Source of the DNA: Planctomycetaceae bacterium
Lineage (GTDB): Bacteria > Planctomycetota > Phycisphaerae > SM23-33
Direction: 5' to 3'
Assembly: GCA_039680605.1 (NCBI GenBank)
Contig: JBDKTA010000034.1
Location: 1-64,000, forward strand
Length of the DNA stretch: 64,000 nt
Numbering within the stretch: the stretch's first letter is position 1; each line of letters begins with the position of its first letter. A program made the translations under genes and the position numbers. The notes under the pieces were generated by a model that had not been told where the DNA came from, ran no database searches, and saw nothing but the letters and a program-made list of their open reading frames with translations. Below are positions 16,570-24,638 of the stretch, in pieces.

Positions 16570-17313
16570 CTACTTGCCCAGACCGCTGCTCTTAAGGTAC
16601 TCGTAGCTCTGCTTGACGGCTTCCATCATGTCGGTGGCGCACTCGTCGAGTTCGACGATGGCGTACTCGGCATGCTTGGCGGCCGCGAACACCGGGGCGA
16701 AGTTCATCGTTCCGGCGCCGACTGCCGTCATGGGTTTGCCGGTCACGCCCGGGCCGTCCTTGATGTGCAGCAGCTTGACGCGTTGACCGAGGTCGGTGAT
16801 CACGGCTGCGGGTTCGCGTTTGCCGACCATCGCCCAGTACGTGTCGATCTCGGCGACGACCTGCGGCCAGAGGCTGTCGTAGAACGCCTTGTACGCCGGC
16901 AGTCCCTGCAGGTCGTCCATCTCCCACCAGTGGTTGTGGTAGCCCAGCGTCAGGCCGTGCGGGGCGATGTTCTGGTGCGCCTGGTTCCACAGGTCGGACA
17001 TCGCGCGGATCTTCTCCAGCGACGCGAAGTCGCCCGGACCGGCGCCGGAAACCACGTAACGCACGCCCAGCAGCTTGGCAGTCTCGACGGTCTCCTGCCA
17101 GCCGTCGCCGACGGGCAGCCCGCAGTGCATCATCGGCGCCTGGAGCCCGAGGTCCTTGAACAGCTTTGCCGCCTCGGCCACCGTCGTGCCGGGAAAACCC
17201 GCCGGCTCGACGTACTTGTAACCCATCTTGGCGATGGCGCGGATTGTCCCGGCGTAGTCTTTCGACAACTGATCGCGAACACTATAAAGCTGAATGCCGA
17301 TCGGAATGGCCAT
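16570..17313 (-). CDS. Sugar phosphate isomerase/epimerase (xylose-isomerase-like TIM barrel)
   Basis: A 247-aa protein. Marks of the family are IQLYSVRDQLSKDYAGT at the N-terminus, GYKYVEPAG, GVRYVVSGAG, LGYHNHWWEM (His metal-ligand segment), AEIDTYWA, VKLLHIKDGPG and IVELDECATDMM at the C-terminus. These mark the metal-binding His/Glu/Asp positions of the isomerase barrel. The substrate is probably a keto-sugar or inositol derivative. It is the first gene of the leftward group at 12-17.3 kb, followed downstream by the MDR dehydrogenase. The stop (16570) touches a repeat end. Confidence 0.87.
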   Translation of the reverse strand: MAIPIGIQLYSVRDQLSKDYAGTIRAIAKMGYKYVEPAGFPGTTVAEAAKLFKDLGLQAPMMHCGLPVGDGWQETVETAKLLGVRYVVSGAGPGDFASLEKIRAMSDLWNQAHQNIAPHGLTLGYHNHWWEMDDLQGLPAYKAFYDSLWPQVVAEIDTYWAMVGKREPAAVITDLGQRVKLLHIKDGPGVTGKPMTAVGAGTMNFAPVFAAAKHAEYAIVELDECATDMMEAVKQSYEYLKSSGLGK

Positions 17314-17393
17314 TTATGCGCTCCTTAAAGGTACAGGCTTACAGGCTGGGAAGCATAACAACATGCCGCCGTCGCCACAATGGCAGCCGAGGA

Positions 17394-17541
17394 AAAGTTG
17401 TGAGTGGTGAGTTGTGAGTTGCGAGTAAGACCTTCCTGCTGCGATCTCTCACCTCTCACCTCCTCCGTCAGGTTAAGGTTAGAGGTTAGAGGTGAGAGTC
17501 GAAAGGCCGCACCGGCCCTGCTACTCACAACTCACAACTTG
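17394..17541. repeat. AT-richer degenerate-word inverted repeat (GTGAGTT words) with internal hairpin
   Basis: The outer left side repeats TTGTGAGTGGTGAGTTGTGA and the outer right side CTCACAACTCACAACTTG. Inside, CTCTCACCTCTCACCTCC faces GGTTAGAGGTGAGAG. The result is two nested imperfect palindromes between the isomerase start and gnd. Confidence 0.8.
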
Positions 17542-17599
17542 ATTTCACCGCCCCATCCCCTATCATTTCCTGCCGGTCTCAGTGCGAAGGAGAACCTCA

Positions 17600-19051
17600 A
17601 TGCCCCAGGCAGATATCGGACTGATCGGGTTGGCCGTCATGGGCCAGAACCTCGTGCTCAACATGGACGAGAAAGGCTTCACCGTCGCCGTGTTCAACCG
17701 CACCGTCTCGAGGGTTGACGATTTCGTCTCCGGAGCGGCCCAGGGAACCAAGGTCATCGCTGCGCACTCGCTGGAAGAGCTGGTGTCCGCCCTCAAGCCG
17801 CCGCGCCGCGTGATGCTGATGGTCAAGGCCGGTCCGCCGGTGGATGAGTTCATCGAGCATCTCCTGCCCCATTTGAGCGAAGGCGACATCATCATCGACG
17901 GCGGCAACAGCAACTTCCAGGACACCGCCCGCCGCTGCAAGTATCTCGAGAGCAAGGGCCTGCTGTACATCGGCACCGGAGTCTCCGGCGGCGAGGAAGG
18001 CGCCCGCCACGGCCCGTCCATCATGCCCGGCGGCTCGCCGGCCGCCTGGCCGCACGTCAAAAACATTTTTCAGTCCATCGCCGCAAAGGTCGACGACGAC
18101 CAGCCCTGCTGCGACTGGGTCGGACAGGGCGGCGCAGGGCACTTCGTCAAGATGGTCCACAACGGCATCGAGTACGGCGACATGCAACTCATCTGCGAGG
18201 CCTACGACCTGCTCAAACGCATGGGCATGGCCCCGGCCGAAATGTCCAAGGTCTTCGCCCAGTGGAACCAGGGCGACCTCGACAGCTACCTCATCGAGAT
18301 CACGCGCGACATCCTGGCCAAGACCGACGCCGAGACCGGCCAGCCGATCGTCGACCTGATCCTCGACGCCGCCGGGCAAAAGGGCACCGGCAAGTGGACG
18401 GTCATCGGCGCCCTGGACACCGGCCAGCCGCTGACGCTGATCAGCGAGGCGGTCTTCGCCCGATGCCTCTCGGCGATGAAGGAGCACCGTGTCGAGGCCT
18501 CGAAGAAACTCCGCGGGCCCAAAGGCGCCTTCAGCGGCGACCGCGCGAAGTTCATCGACGACATCCGCCAAGCCCTCTACGCCAGCAAGATCTGCTCCTA
18601 TGCCCAGGGCTATCAGCTCCTGCACGCGGCGGCGGCTGAGTACGGGTGGGACCTCAACTACGGCGGGATCGCCCTGATGTGGCGCGGCGGGTGCATCATC
18701 CGCAGCCAGTTTCTCGGGCGCATCAAGGAGGCGTACTCGAAGCGCAAGGCCCCGGACAATCTGCTGCTGGCGCCGTACTTCAAGAGCGCCGTCGGCAAGG
18801 CCCAGGGCGCCTGGCGGCGCGTGGTCGCCAAGGCTGTCAAGTTGGGCGTGCCGGTGCCGGCAATGGCCTCGGCGCTGACGTACTACGACGGCTTCCGCTG
18901 CGAGCGCCTGCCAGCCAACCTGCTCCAGGCCCAGCGCGATTACTTCGGCGCCCACACCTACGAACGCGTCGACAAGCCGCGCGGCCAGTTCTTCCACACC
19001 AACTGGACCGGCACCGGCGGCTCGACGACCGCCAGCACGTATAACGCATAA
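17600..19051 (+). CDS. gnd: 6-phosphogluconate dehydrogenase, decarboxylating
   Basis: Oxidises and decarboxylates 6-phosphogluconate to ribulose 5-phosphate, making NAD(P)H (oxidative pentose phosphate pathway). The N-terminus IGLIGLAVMGQNLVLNM binds the nucleotide, IIDGGNSNFQDT and GVSGGEEGARHGPSIMPGG are the substrate-binding signature, and GAGHFVKMVHNGIEYGDMQL carries the catalytic Lys. The C-terminus ends with HTNWTGTGG as in family members. The 483 aa match the long homodimeric class. AAGGAG lies seven bases before the chosen ATG. It is followed nine bases later by an SDR gene on the same strand, so both probably act on sugar acids. Confidence 0.95.
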   Translation: MPQADIGLIGLAVMGQNLVLNMDEKGFTVAVFNRTVSRVDDFVSGAAQGTKVIAAHSLEELVSALKPPRRVMLMVKAGPPVDEFIEHLLPHLSEGDIIIDGGNSNFQDTARRCKYLESKGLLYIGTGVSGGEEGARHGPSIMPGGSPAAWPHVKNIFQSIAAKVDDDQPCCDWVGQGGAGHFVKMVHNGIEYGDMQLICEAYDLLKRMGMAPAEMSKVFAQWNQGDLDSYLIEITRDILAKTDAETGQPIVDLILDAAGQKGTGKWTVIGALDTGQPLTLISEAVFARCLSAMKEHRVEASKKLRGPKGAFSGDRAKFIDDIRQALYASKICSYAQGYQLLHAAAAEYGWDLNYGGIALMWRGGCIIRSQFLGRIKEAYSKRKAPDNLLLAPYFKSAVGKAQGAWRRVVAKAVKLGVPVPAMASALTYYDGFRCERLPANLLQAQRDYFGAHTYERVDKPRGQFFHTNWTGTGGSTTASTYNA

Positions 19052-19060
19052 GAGCCAATC

Positions 19061-19882
19061 ATGACTAACCTGTTCGACATTCGCGGCAAAGTCGTCGTCA
19101 TCACCGGCGGGGCCGGCGTGCTGGGCAAGCACATGGCCGTCCGCCTGGCGGAACTTGGCGCCAAGGTCGCCGTCGGACACTACGACGCCCCCCGCGCCCA
19201 GGCCGTCTGCGACGAGATCCGCCTCGCCGGCGGCACGGCTGCGCCCGTCGTGCTCAACGTGCTCGACAAGGCCCAGGCCGAGCAGGCGCTGGCCGGCGTG
19301 GTCGAAACGCTCGGGCCCGTTGACGTGCTCATCAACGGCGCCGGCGGCAACAAAAAGGAAGCCACCTGCGTGCCGCCGCAGTCGGAGTTCTTCGACATCC
19401 CCACCGACGCCTTCCGCGCCGTCTTCGACCTCAACTGCATCGGCACGCTGATCCCCAGCCAGGTCTTCGGGCGACACATGGCCCAGCGCGGGCGCGGCGT
19501 CATCATCAACGTCTCGTCGATGAACGCCTTCCGCCCGCTGACGCGCATCGCCGCGTACTCGGCCGCCAAGGCCGCCATCAGCAACTTCACCCAATGGCTG
19601 GCGACATACATGTGCCAGAACCACACCGCGGACATTCGCGTCAACGCCATCGCCCCGGGATTCTTCCTGACCAGGCAGAACCGCTTTCTGCTGGTCGATG
19701 AGAAGACCGGTCAGCCGACCCCCCGCGGCCAGCAGATCCTCGCCCACACGCCGATGGCCCGCTATGGCGAGCCTGACGAACTGATGGGCACACTGGTATG
19801 GCTCATTTCCGACGCCTCGAAGTTCGTCACCGGAATCGTCGTCCCCGTCGACGGCGGTTTCAGCGCGTTCTCCGGTGTGTGA
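19061..19882 (+). CDS. Short-chain dehydrogenase/reductase, mannonate/fructuronate-type
   Basis: A 273-aa SDR. The coenzyme motif is VVITGGAGVLGKHMAV, the structural Asn-Ala-Gly region is NGAGGNKKEAT, and the catalytic Ser-Tyr-Lys are in INVSSMNAF and YSAAKAAI. The insert NKKEATCVPPQSEFFD and the C-terminus RYGEPDELMGTLVWL match SDRs described as D-mannonate oxidoreductases, so it may interconvert fructuronate and mannonate; that specificity is inferred. It lies nine bases after gnd and ahead of a GH127-type glycosidase, suggesting polysaccharide breakdown. The start is the only plausible ATG. Confidence 0.88.
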   Translation: MTNLFDIRGKVVVITGGAGVLGKHMAVRLAELGAKVAVGHYDAPRAQAVCDEIRLAGGTAAPVVLNVLDKAQAEQALAGVVETLGPVDVLINGAGGNKKEATCVPPQSEFFDIPTDAFRAVFDLNCIGTLIPSQVFGRHMAQRGRGVIINVSSMNAFRPLTRIAAYSAAKAAISNFTQWLATYMCQNHTADIRVNAIAPGFFLTRQNRFLLVDEKTGQPTPRGQQILAHTPMARYGEPDELMGTLVWLISDASKFVTGIVVPVDGGFSAFSGV

Positions 19883-19883
19883 A

Positions 19884-20036
19884 ATATCCGATATGCAATA
19901 TGCAATATCGGATATGGAAAACCGCAGGACGTTCGATTACTCATGTTAGCGGCGGAGCTTGCTCCGCGCGGTTTTTCCGCACCGACCGCAAACGAATGGA
20001 AGATATTGGATGTCGGATATTGCAGATAGGATATTG
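19884..20036. repeat. AT-rich word repeat (GATATTG words) enclosing one family B arm
   Basis: The left words CCGATATGCAATATGCAATA and right words GATATTGGATGTCGGATATT flank a GC-rich segment. The middle (about 19946-19973) is a single family B arm with core GGAGCTTGCTCC. This is a second example of one repeat family lying inside another. Confidence 0.78.
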
Positions 20037-20039
20037 AGA

Positions 20040-21887
20040 ATGAGCAAACTCCTCCCCCTGACTTTTCAACCCCTGCCCCTCGGCGCGATCCGACCGGCAG
20101 GATGGCTCGAAAGACAACTTCGCATCCAGGCCAACGGCCTCACCGGCACGCTGCATGAGTTCTGGCCGGACATCCGCGACAGCGGGTGGATCGGCGGCGA
20201 CGCCGAAGGCTGGGAGCGCTGCCCGTACTGGCTCGACGGCCTGGTGCCGCTGGCGTTCCAGCTCGGCGACGAACGGCTGCTCGGCGTCGCACGGCGATAC
20301 GTCGGGCACATCCTGGATCACCAGCAGGAAAGCGGATTCCTGGGCCCGCACAAGCACCGCCCGCACGAAGACCAGGACGTCTGGCCGCTGTTCATCGTCT
20401 TCAAGGTCCTCACGCAATGGCACGAGGCCACCGGCGAGCCGCGGGCCCTGACGGCCCTGCAGCGCGGGCTCAAGGCCATGATCGACGTCCTTCCCAAGCG
20501 CCCCCTGCGCGACTGGGGCAAGAGCCGCTGGGGCGACCTCGTCGTCAGCGCCCAGTGGCTCTTCGACCGAACGGGCGAGGCGTGGCTGCTGGAACTGTCC
20601 GCCCTGGCGGCCGCCCAGGGATACGACTGGCGGTCGCACTTCTCGGCGTTCCAGTTCTTCGACCGCCAGACGTGCGCCTTCAGCCAGTTCACGCACGTGG
20701 TGAACAACGCGATGGCCGTCAAGACGCCGGCCGTCTGGTACCGCCAGAGCCACGACGACGGCGACCGCCGCTCCGTCGCGCATCTGCTCGAGACGCTCGA
20801 CCGCTATCACGGCCAGGCCACCGGCCTGTTCACCGGCGACGAGCACTATGCCGGCCTCAATCCCTCCCAGGGCACCGAGACCTGCGCGGTCGTCGAGTAC
20901 ATGTACTCGCTGGAGGTGCTGATGTCGGTGCTGGGCGAGCCGGCGCTGGCCGACCGCCTCGAGCGCATCGCCTTCAACGCGCTGCCCGCGCCGTTCACCG
21001 ACGACATGGTGGCCCGCCAGTACGACCAGCAGGCCAACCAGGTGCTCATCCGCAGCCACGAGGATCGGCCCTTCGCCACCAACGGCGCCAGCGCCCACTG
21101 CTTCGGGCTGGAGACGAATTTCGGTTGCTGCACCGCCGACATGCACCAGGGCTGGCCCAAGTTCGTCAGCCACTTGTGGATGAAGACGCCCGATGGCGGC
21201 CTGGCGGCCGTGTCGTACGCCCCCTGCACCGTGCAGACGCAACTGGGCGATGCGGCCGTGAAACTCCAAGTGCAGACCGATTATCCCTTCGGCAGCGAGA
21301 TCGCCCTGCACGTCGAGACGGATCGACCGGCGAAGTTCCCCCTGCTGCTGCGCGTGCCGATGTGGACGCGCGGCGCCACAATCGACGGCCAGAGCGTCCA
21401 GGGCGGAACCTATCACCGCATCGATCGCACGTGGAGCGGCCGCACGAAGATCGAGATGAAGTTCCCCGCCCAGCCGCGCCTCGAACGGCGGTTCAACAAC
21501 GCCGCGGCGATCCACTACGGCCCGCTCGTGCTGACCCTGCCGGTGGGCACGTATTGGAAAGCCGGCGGCGGCATCGAAGGCCATCCCGACTACCAGCTCT
21601 TCCCGACCACGCCGTGGAACTACGCGCTGGACGTCTCCGGCGCGACGATCGAGTCCGACGTGCAGGTCACGCCGGGCAAACCCGGCGAGGTGCCTTTCGG
21701 CATCGATCATCCGCCGCTGACGGCGAAAGTTCGCGGCCGCCGCGTGCCCGAATGGGTGCTGCTGCACAACGCCGCCGACGTGCCGCCGCCCAGCCCCGCC
21801 GCCTCCGATCAGCCGCTCGAAGAACTGACGCTGGTCCCCTACGGTTGCCCGAAACTCCGCGTGACCGAAATGCCCACGCTGCGGTAA
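20040..21887 (+). CDS. GH127/DUF1680-family glycoside hydrolase (beta-L-arabinofuranosidase-like)
   Basis: A 615-aa protein of the DUF1680/GH127 family, whose characterised members remove beta-L-arabinofuranose using a zinc-coordinated cysteine nucleophile. Visible signatures are the N-terminal FQPLPLGAIRPAGWLERQL, an (alpha/alpha)6 barrel with GFLGPHKHRPHEDQDVW, GTETCAVVEYMYSLEVL and the Cys-rich NFGCCTADMHQGWPKFV, where the nucleophile and zinc ligands are expected. The C-terminal part is beta-rich. No signal peptide is evident, so it may act inside the cell on imported sugar. The ATG at 20040 starts right after an AT-rich repeat; a longer frame would use repeat sequence. It lies downstream of gnd and an SDR. 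The substrate could also be another furanoside or galactoside. Confidence 0.88.
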   Translation: MSKLLPLTFQPLPLGAIRPAGWLERQLRIQANGLTGTLHEFWPDIRDSGWIGGDAEGWERCPYWLDGLVPLAFQLGDERLLGVARRYVGHILDHQQESGFLGPHKHRPHEDQDVWPLFIVFKVLTQWHEATGEPRALTALQRGLKAMIDVLPKRPLRDWGKSRWGDLVVSAQWLFDRTGEAWLLELSALAAAQGYDWRSHFSAFQFFDRQTCAFSQFTHVVNNAMAVKTPAVWYRQSHDDGDRRSVAHLLETLDRYHGQATGLFTGDEHYAGLNPSQGTETCAVVEYMYSLEVLMSVLGEPALADRLERIAFNALPAPFTDDMVARQYDQQANQVLIRSHEDRPFATNGASAHCFGLETNFGCCTADMHQGWPKFVSHLWMKTPDGGLAAVSYAPCTVQTQLGDAAVKLQVQTDYPFGSEIALHVETDRPAKFPLLLRVPMWTRGATIDGQSVQGGTYHRIDRTWSGRTKIEMKFPAQPRLERRFNNAAAIHYGPLVLTLPVGTYWKAGGGIEGHPDYQLFPTTPWNYALDVSGATIESDVQVTPGKPGEVPFGIDHPPLTAKVRGRRVPEWVLLHNAADVPPPSPAASDQPLEELTLVPYGCPKLRVTEMPTLR

Positions 21888-21931
21888 CGTTTTGTTGGCG
21901 CGGTGATTTCTTCCTATCGCGTTGTTGTTTT

Positions 21932-22001
21932 GTTAGCGGCGGGGCTTGTCCCGCGCGTTTTCGATGCTGAACAACCGCGCGGGGCAAGCCCCGCTGCTAA
22001 C
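21932..22001. repeat. Palindromic repeat, family B
   Basis: Opens GTTAGCGGCGGGGCTTGTCC and closes GGGGCAAGCCCCGCTGCTAAC-type sequence, with a short TTTTCGATGCTGAAC centre. Both arms have self-complementary cores. It follows the GH127 stop and separates it from the arsenic island. Confidence 0.88.
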
Positions 22002-22035
22002 GCCCAACACGATCACGTCCACGAAAATATTTATG

Positions 22036-22068
22036 TTGTAGTCTGAATGTCCGTGAGTATATACTCAC
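22036..22068 (+). promoter_or_regulatory. Predicted promoter and ArsR operator of the first arsenic operon
   Basis: A perfect 16-bp palindrome, GTGAGTATATACTCAC, lies at 22053-22068. A possible -35 TTGTAG (22036-22041) and -10 TATACT (22060-22065) are 18 bases apart, so the palindrome covers the -10. This is the classic layout for repression by an ArsR protein. The arsR ATG is at 22078 with no ribosome site, so the message may be leaderless or nearly so. Confidence 0.65.
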
Positions 22069-22077
22069 ATAGTAACA

Positions 22078-22407
22078 ATGATGACTCGCAATGAACAACG
22101 ACTGTTGCAGATGAAGGCCGACATCTTCCAGGCGATCGGGCACCCGATCCGCCTGGCGATCGTCGAACTGCTCAAGGACGGCGAGATGTGCGTCTGCGAT
22201 ATCGCCACGCGCGTCGGGGCCGAGCGGTCCAACGTCTCGCGGCATTTGGCGGTCCTGCTCAGCGCCGGCGTGCTGAGCGTCCGCAAGGACGGCCTCAAGA
22301 TGATCTATGAACTCACCACGCCCTGCGTGCTGAACTTCCTGTCGTGCGTGACGGACCTGGTCCGCCAGAAAGTTCACAATGACGCCAAGGCGTTGGCAGA
22401 CTCATGA
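22078..22407 (+). CDS. arsR: ArsR/SmtB-family metalloregulator (first)
   Basis: A 109-aa winged-helix repressor. The arsenite-binding cysteine pair is seen in DGEMCVCDIATRVG at about residues 34-43 (Cys-Val-Cys-Asp in helix alpha3, the ArsR type I site), followed by the recognition helix ERSNVSRHLAVLLSAGV. A third Cys pair (TPCVLNFLSC) is near the C-terminus and might add a ligand. ArsR proteins repress their own operon and release DNA on binding As(III) or related metalloids. It is the first gene of a rightward operon and lies just behind a perfect palindrome. ATG 22078 is immediately followed by another in-frame ATG (22081). No Shine-Dalgarno site is visible. Confidence 0.92.
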   Translation: MMTRNEQRLLQMKADIFQAIGHPIRLAIVELLKDGEMCVCDIATRVGAERSNVSRHLAVLLSAGVLSVRKDGLKMIYELTTPCVLNFLSCVTDLVRQKVHNDAKALADS

Positions 22408-22426
22408 GTTTTTTTTGATGATATTC

Positions 22427-22442
22427 GTGACTATCTGTTCAC
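22427..22442. promoter_or_regulatory. Second ArsR-like operator, before the permease gene
   Basis: The 16 bases GTGACTATCTGTTCAC keep the GTGA/TCAC ends and overall spacing of the perfect operator at 22053-22068, and both are followed by ATAG. It lies between arsR and the permease, so it may be an internal operator. The similarity is visible; binding is inferred. Confidence 0.5.
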
Positions 22443-22463
22443 ATAGCCACACGAAGGATATTT

Positions 22464-23999
22464 ATGGCTGACTGGCGGTCACAATGGAAGAAGTTGCTGG
22501 TCCTGGCGGGCGTCTTTGCGCTGTTCTTCTGGCTGCCGGTTGACTGGCCGCGTTTCACGGGCGGTTTGACCGAAGCTCTCCACCTGGCCCGCTGGTACGC
22601 CCGCGAGCACGTCCTGCTGTGCCTGGTGCCGGCCTTCTTCATCGCCGGGGCCATCGGCGTCTTCATCAGCCAGGCGTCGGTCATGAAGTACCTCGGGGCG
22701 CGGGCCAACAAAGTGCTCGCCTACGGCGTGGCGGCCGTTTCGGGCTCGATCCTGGCCGTCTGCTCCTGCACCGTGCTGCCACTGTTCGCGGGCATCTGGC
22801 GGATGGGCGCCGGCCTGGGCCCCGCCAGCGCGTTCCTGTATTCCGGTCCGGCTATCAATGTCCTGGCGATCATCCTGACCGCCCGCATTCTGGGCCTCGA
22901 GATCGGCATCGCCCGGGCTGTCGGCGCAATCGGCTTCAGCATCGTCATCGGCCTGGCCATGCACTTCATCTATCGCCGCGAGGAGATCGCCAAGGCCAAC
23001 GGGCAGTTGGCCATGCCCGAGCCTGAGGTTTCGCGCCCGTTGTGGAAGAACGCCGTCTTCTTTGCCGCCATGATCGGCGTCCTGGTCTTCGCCAACTGGG
23101 GGGCGCCCAACGATTTCGAGTTCGCCACCAAAGACGGCCGCCACTTCCAGGCCGCCATCCTCCGCGGTGGTGAGTTCGACAGCCCGACCCTGACGCTCAA
23201 ACACACTGCCGGCGAACAATCCGGCATCGAGTTTCAGTTCGACAAGTCTCAGATCGACGTGATGGCCCCGGTTGCCGGAGTCTGGACGAACATCTGGCAG
23301 CACAAGTGGATCGTCGCAGCCGCCTTCGCCGCGGGACTGGGCCTGATCCTGGTGCTCTGGCTGGGCATTGCGTGGTGGAAGATTCTGCTGGCGGCTGTTG
23401 CCCCCGCTGTGCTGGCACTGCTGCTGCCGATGGGCGGGCTGTGGGTGCTGGTTCCCTTTACGGCGGCGGTGGCGGGCCTGGCGGTGGTCCTGGCCACGAG
23501 CAAAGGCGAAGGCGAGCAGTGGCTCGATTCGACCTGGACGTTCGCATTGCAGATTCTGCCGCTGCTGCTGATCGGCGTGCTGGTGGCGGGCTTCCTGCTG
23601 GGCCGGCCCGACCACGAAGGGTTCATCCCCAGCAAGTACGTCGAGATGCTCGTCGGCGACAGGCCCGACGCGTTCCTGACGATCAGCGGCTGGGGCGGCG
23701 GCGCGTTCGAGTCGCTGGTCCGCGCGATATGGCCGCTGTGGACGAACTTCTTCGCCAGCATCTTCGGGGCGTTCATGTACTTCGCCACGCTGACGGAGGT
23801 GCCGATCCTCCAGGGGCTCATCGGCGCGGGAATGGGCAAAGGTCCGGCCCTGGCGCTGCTGCTGGCCGGACCGGCCTTGTCGCTGCCGAGCATGCTGGTC
23901 ATCGCCGGCATCCTGGGCGTGCGAAAGACCATCGTGTTTGTGACGCTGGTGGTCGTGATGGCCACGATCTCCGGCCTGATTTATGGCACGCTATTTTGA
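22464..23999 (+). CDS. ArsP-type permease (DUF318/PF03773 family)
   Basis: A 511-aa polytopic membrane protein. The family signature is visible at about residues 78-120: GSILAVCSCTVLPLFAGIWR and then GPASAFLYSGPAINVLAI. Characterised ArsP proteins export trivalent organoarsenicals such as methylarsenite and trivalent roxarsone; the paired Cys of CSC may bind them. About twelve hydrophobic segments occur, with a soluble insert at about residues 205-275 that contains beta-rich sequence (NDFEFATKDGRHFQAAILRG) and is larger than in short ArsPs. The C-terminal half repeats the fold. GAAGGA precedes the ATG. It lies between arsR and a CxxC cluster, in line with an organoarsenical role. Other PF03773 members have unrelated roles, so substrate is inferred. 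Confidence 0.85.
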   Translation: MADWRSQWKKLLVLAGVFALFFWLPVDWPRFTGGLTEALHLARWYAREHVLLCLVPAFFIAGAIGVFISQASVMKYLGARANKVLAYGVAAVSGSILAVCSCTVLPLFAGIWRMGAGLGPASAFLYSGPAINVLAIILTARILGLEIGIARAVGAIGFSIVIGLAMHFIYRREEIAKANGQLAMPEPEVSRPLWKNAVFFAAMIGVLVFANWGAPNDFEFATKDGRHFQAAILRGGEFDSPTLTLKHTAGEQSGIEFQFDKSQIDVMAPVAGVWTNIWQHKWIVAAAFAAGLGLILVLWLGIAWWKILLAAVAPAVLALLLPMGGLWVLVPFTAAVAGLAVVLATSKGEGEQWLDSTWTFALQILPLLLIGVLVAGFLLGRPDHEGFIPSKYVEMLVGDRPDAFLTISGWGGGAFESLVRAIWPLWTNFFASIFGAFMYFATLTEVPILQGLIGAGMGKGPALALLLAGPALSLPSMLVIAGILGVRKTIVFVTLVVVMATISGLIYGTLF

Positions 24000-24009
24000 G
24001 GAGACATCC

Positions 24010-24411
24010 ATGGCCGACTGCAACTGCTCGAAAGACAAGAAGACCGTCCTGCTGTACGCCTGCTCCGGCGGGGCCAACGTTGCCGAGGCGGCGGATCTGG
24101 CGGTGCGCGAGATGATGTTCGCCGGCGACGGCACGATGTTCTGCCTGGCCGGGATCGGCGCGGGCATCGACGGCATGCGCCAGACCGCCCGCGACGCGGA
24201 TGTCAATCTCGTCGTCGACGGCTGCCCCGTCGACTGCGCCAAGAAGGTCTTCGACAAGGCCGGCATCGAAAACTACGCGTATATAAGGGTAACCGACCTG
24301 GGCATCGAGAAGACCAAGGGCGTCCGCTGCACGAGCGAACAGGTGAGCAAGATCGTCGCCAAGGCCCGCGAACTGCTGGCCGACAAGCTCAAGGGAGGAT
24401 GCTGCTCATGA
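24010..24411 (+). CDS. DGC-domain putative zinc-binding protein
   Basis: A 133-aa cytoplasmic protein of the DGC family (PF08859), named for a conserved Asp-Gly-Cys: here VVDGCPVDCAKKVFD. Further cysteines are at the N-terminus (ADCNCSKD), in LYACSGGANVAE and FCLAGIGAG, in VRCTSEQV and at the CCS end. Proteins of this family are often neighbours of heavy-metal and arsenic genes, but their biochemical role is unproven; they may bind zinc or metalloids. GGAG lies seven bases before the ATG, and the frame starts 10 bases after the permease stop. Its stop overlaps the next start (ATGA), indicating coupled translation. Confidence 0.85.
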   Translation: MADCNCSKDKKTVLLYACSGGANVAEAADLAVREMMFAGDGTMFCLAGIGAGIDGMRQTARDADVNLVVDGCPVDCAKKVFDKAGIENYAYIRVTDLGIEKTKGVRCTSEQVSKIVAKARELLADKLKGGCCS

Positions 24412-24638
24412 AGCTGCAGATACTCGGAACCGGATGCCCCAAATGTCGTAAACTGGCCGAGAACGCCGAAGCGGCGGCCAAGGCTCTCGGCGTCGACTAC
24501 ACCGTCGAGAAGGTCACCGACCTCAACGCGATTATGGCCATGGGCGTGATCATGACCCCTGCACTGGTGGTGGACGGGCAAGTGAAGGCCGTCGGAAAAG
24601 TGCCCGACGTCGAGGCTATCAAGGGCCTGCTGAAATGA
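24408..24638 (+). CDS. Small thioredoxin-like redox-active disulfide protein
   Basis: A 76-aa glutaredoxin/thioredoxin-fold protein with active site GTGCPKCRKL at residues 9-15. It belongs to the group often called redox-active disulfide protein 2 (MTH895-like), common in arsenic and mercury clusters next to ArsP-type permeases. The cis-proline segment is IMTPALVVDG. Likely role: delivering electrons to a reductase or to a thiol-bound metalloid. It overlaps the DGC gene by four bases and the following gene by four bases (both ATGA), so the three are translationally coupled. GGGAGG precedes the ATG. Confidence 0.88.
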   Translation: MKLQILGTGCPKCRKLAENAEAAAKALGVDYTVEKVTDLNAIMAMGVIMTPALVVDGQVKAVGKVPDVEAIKGLLK

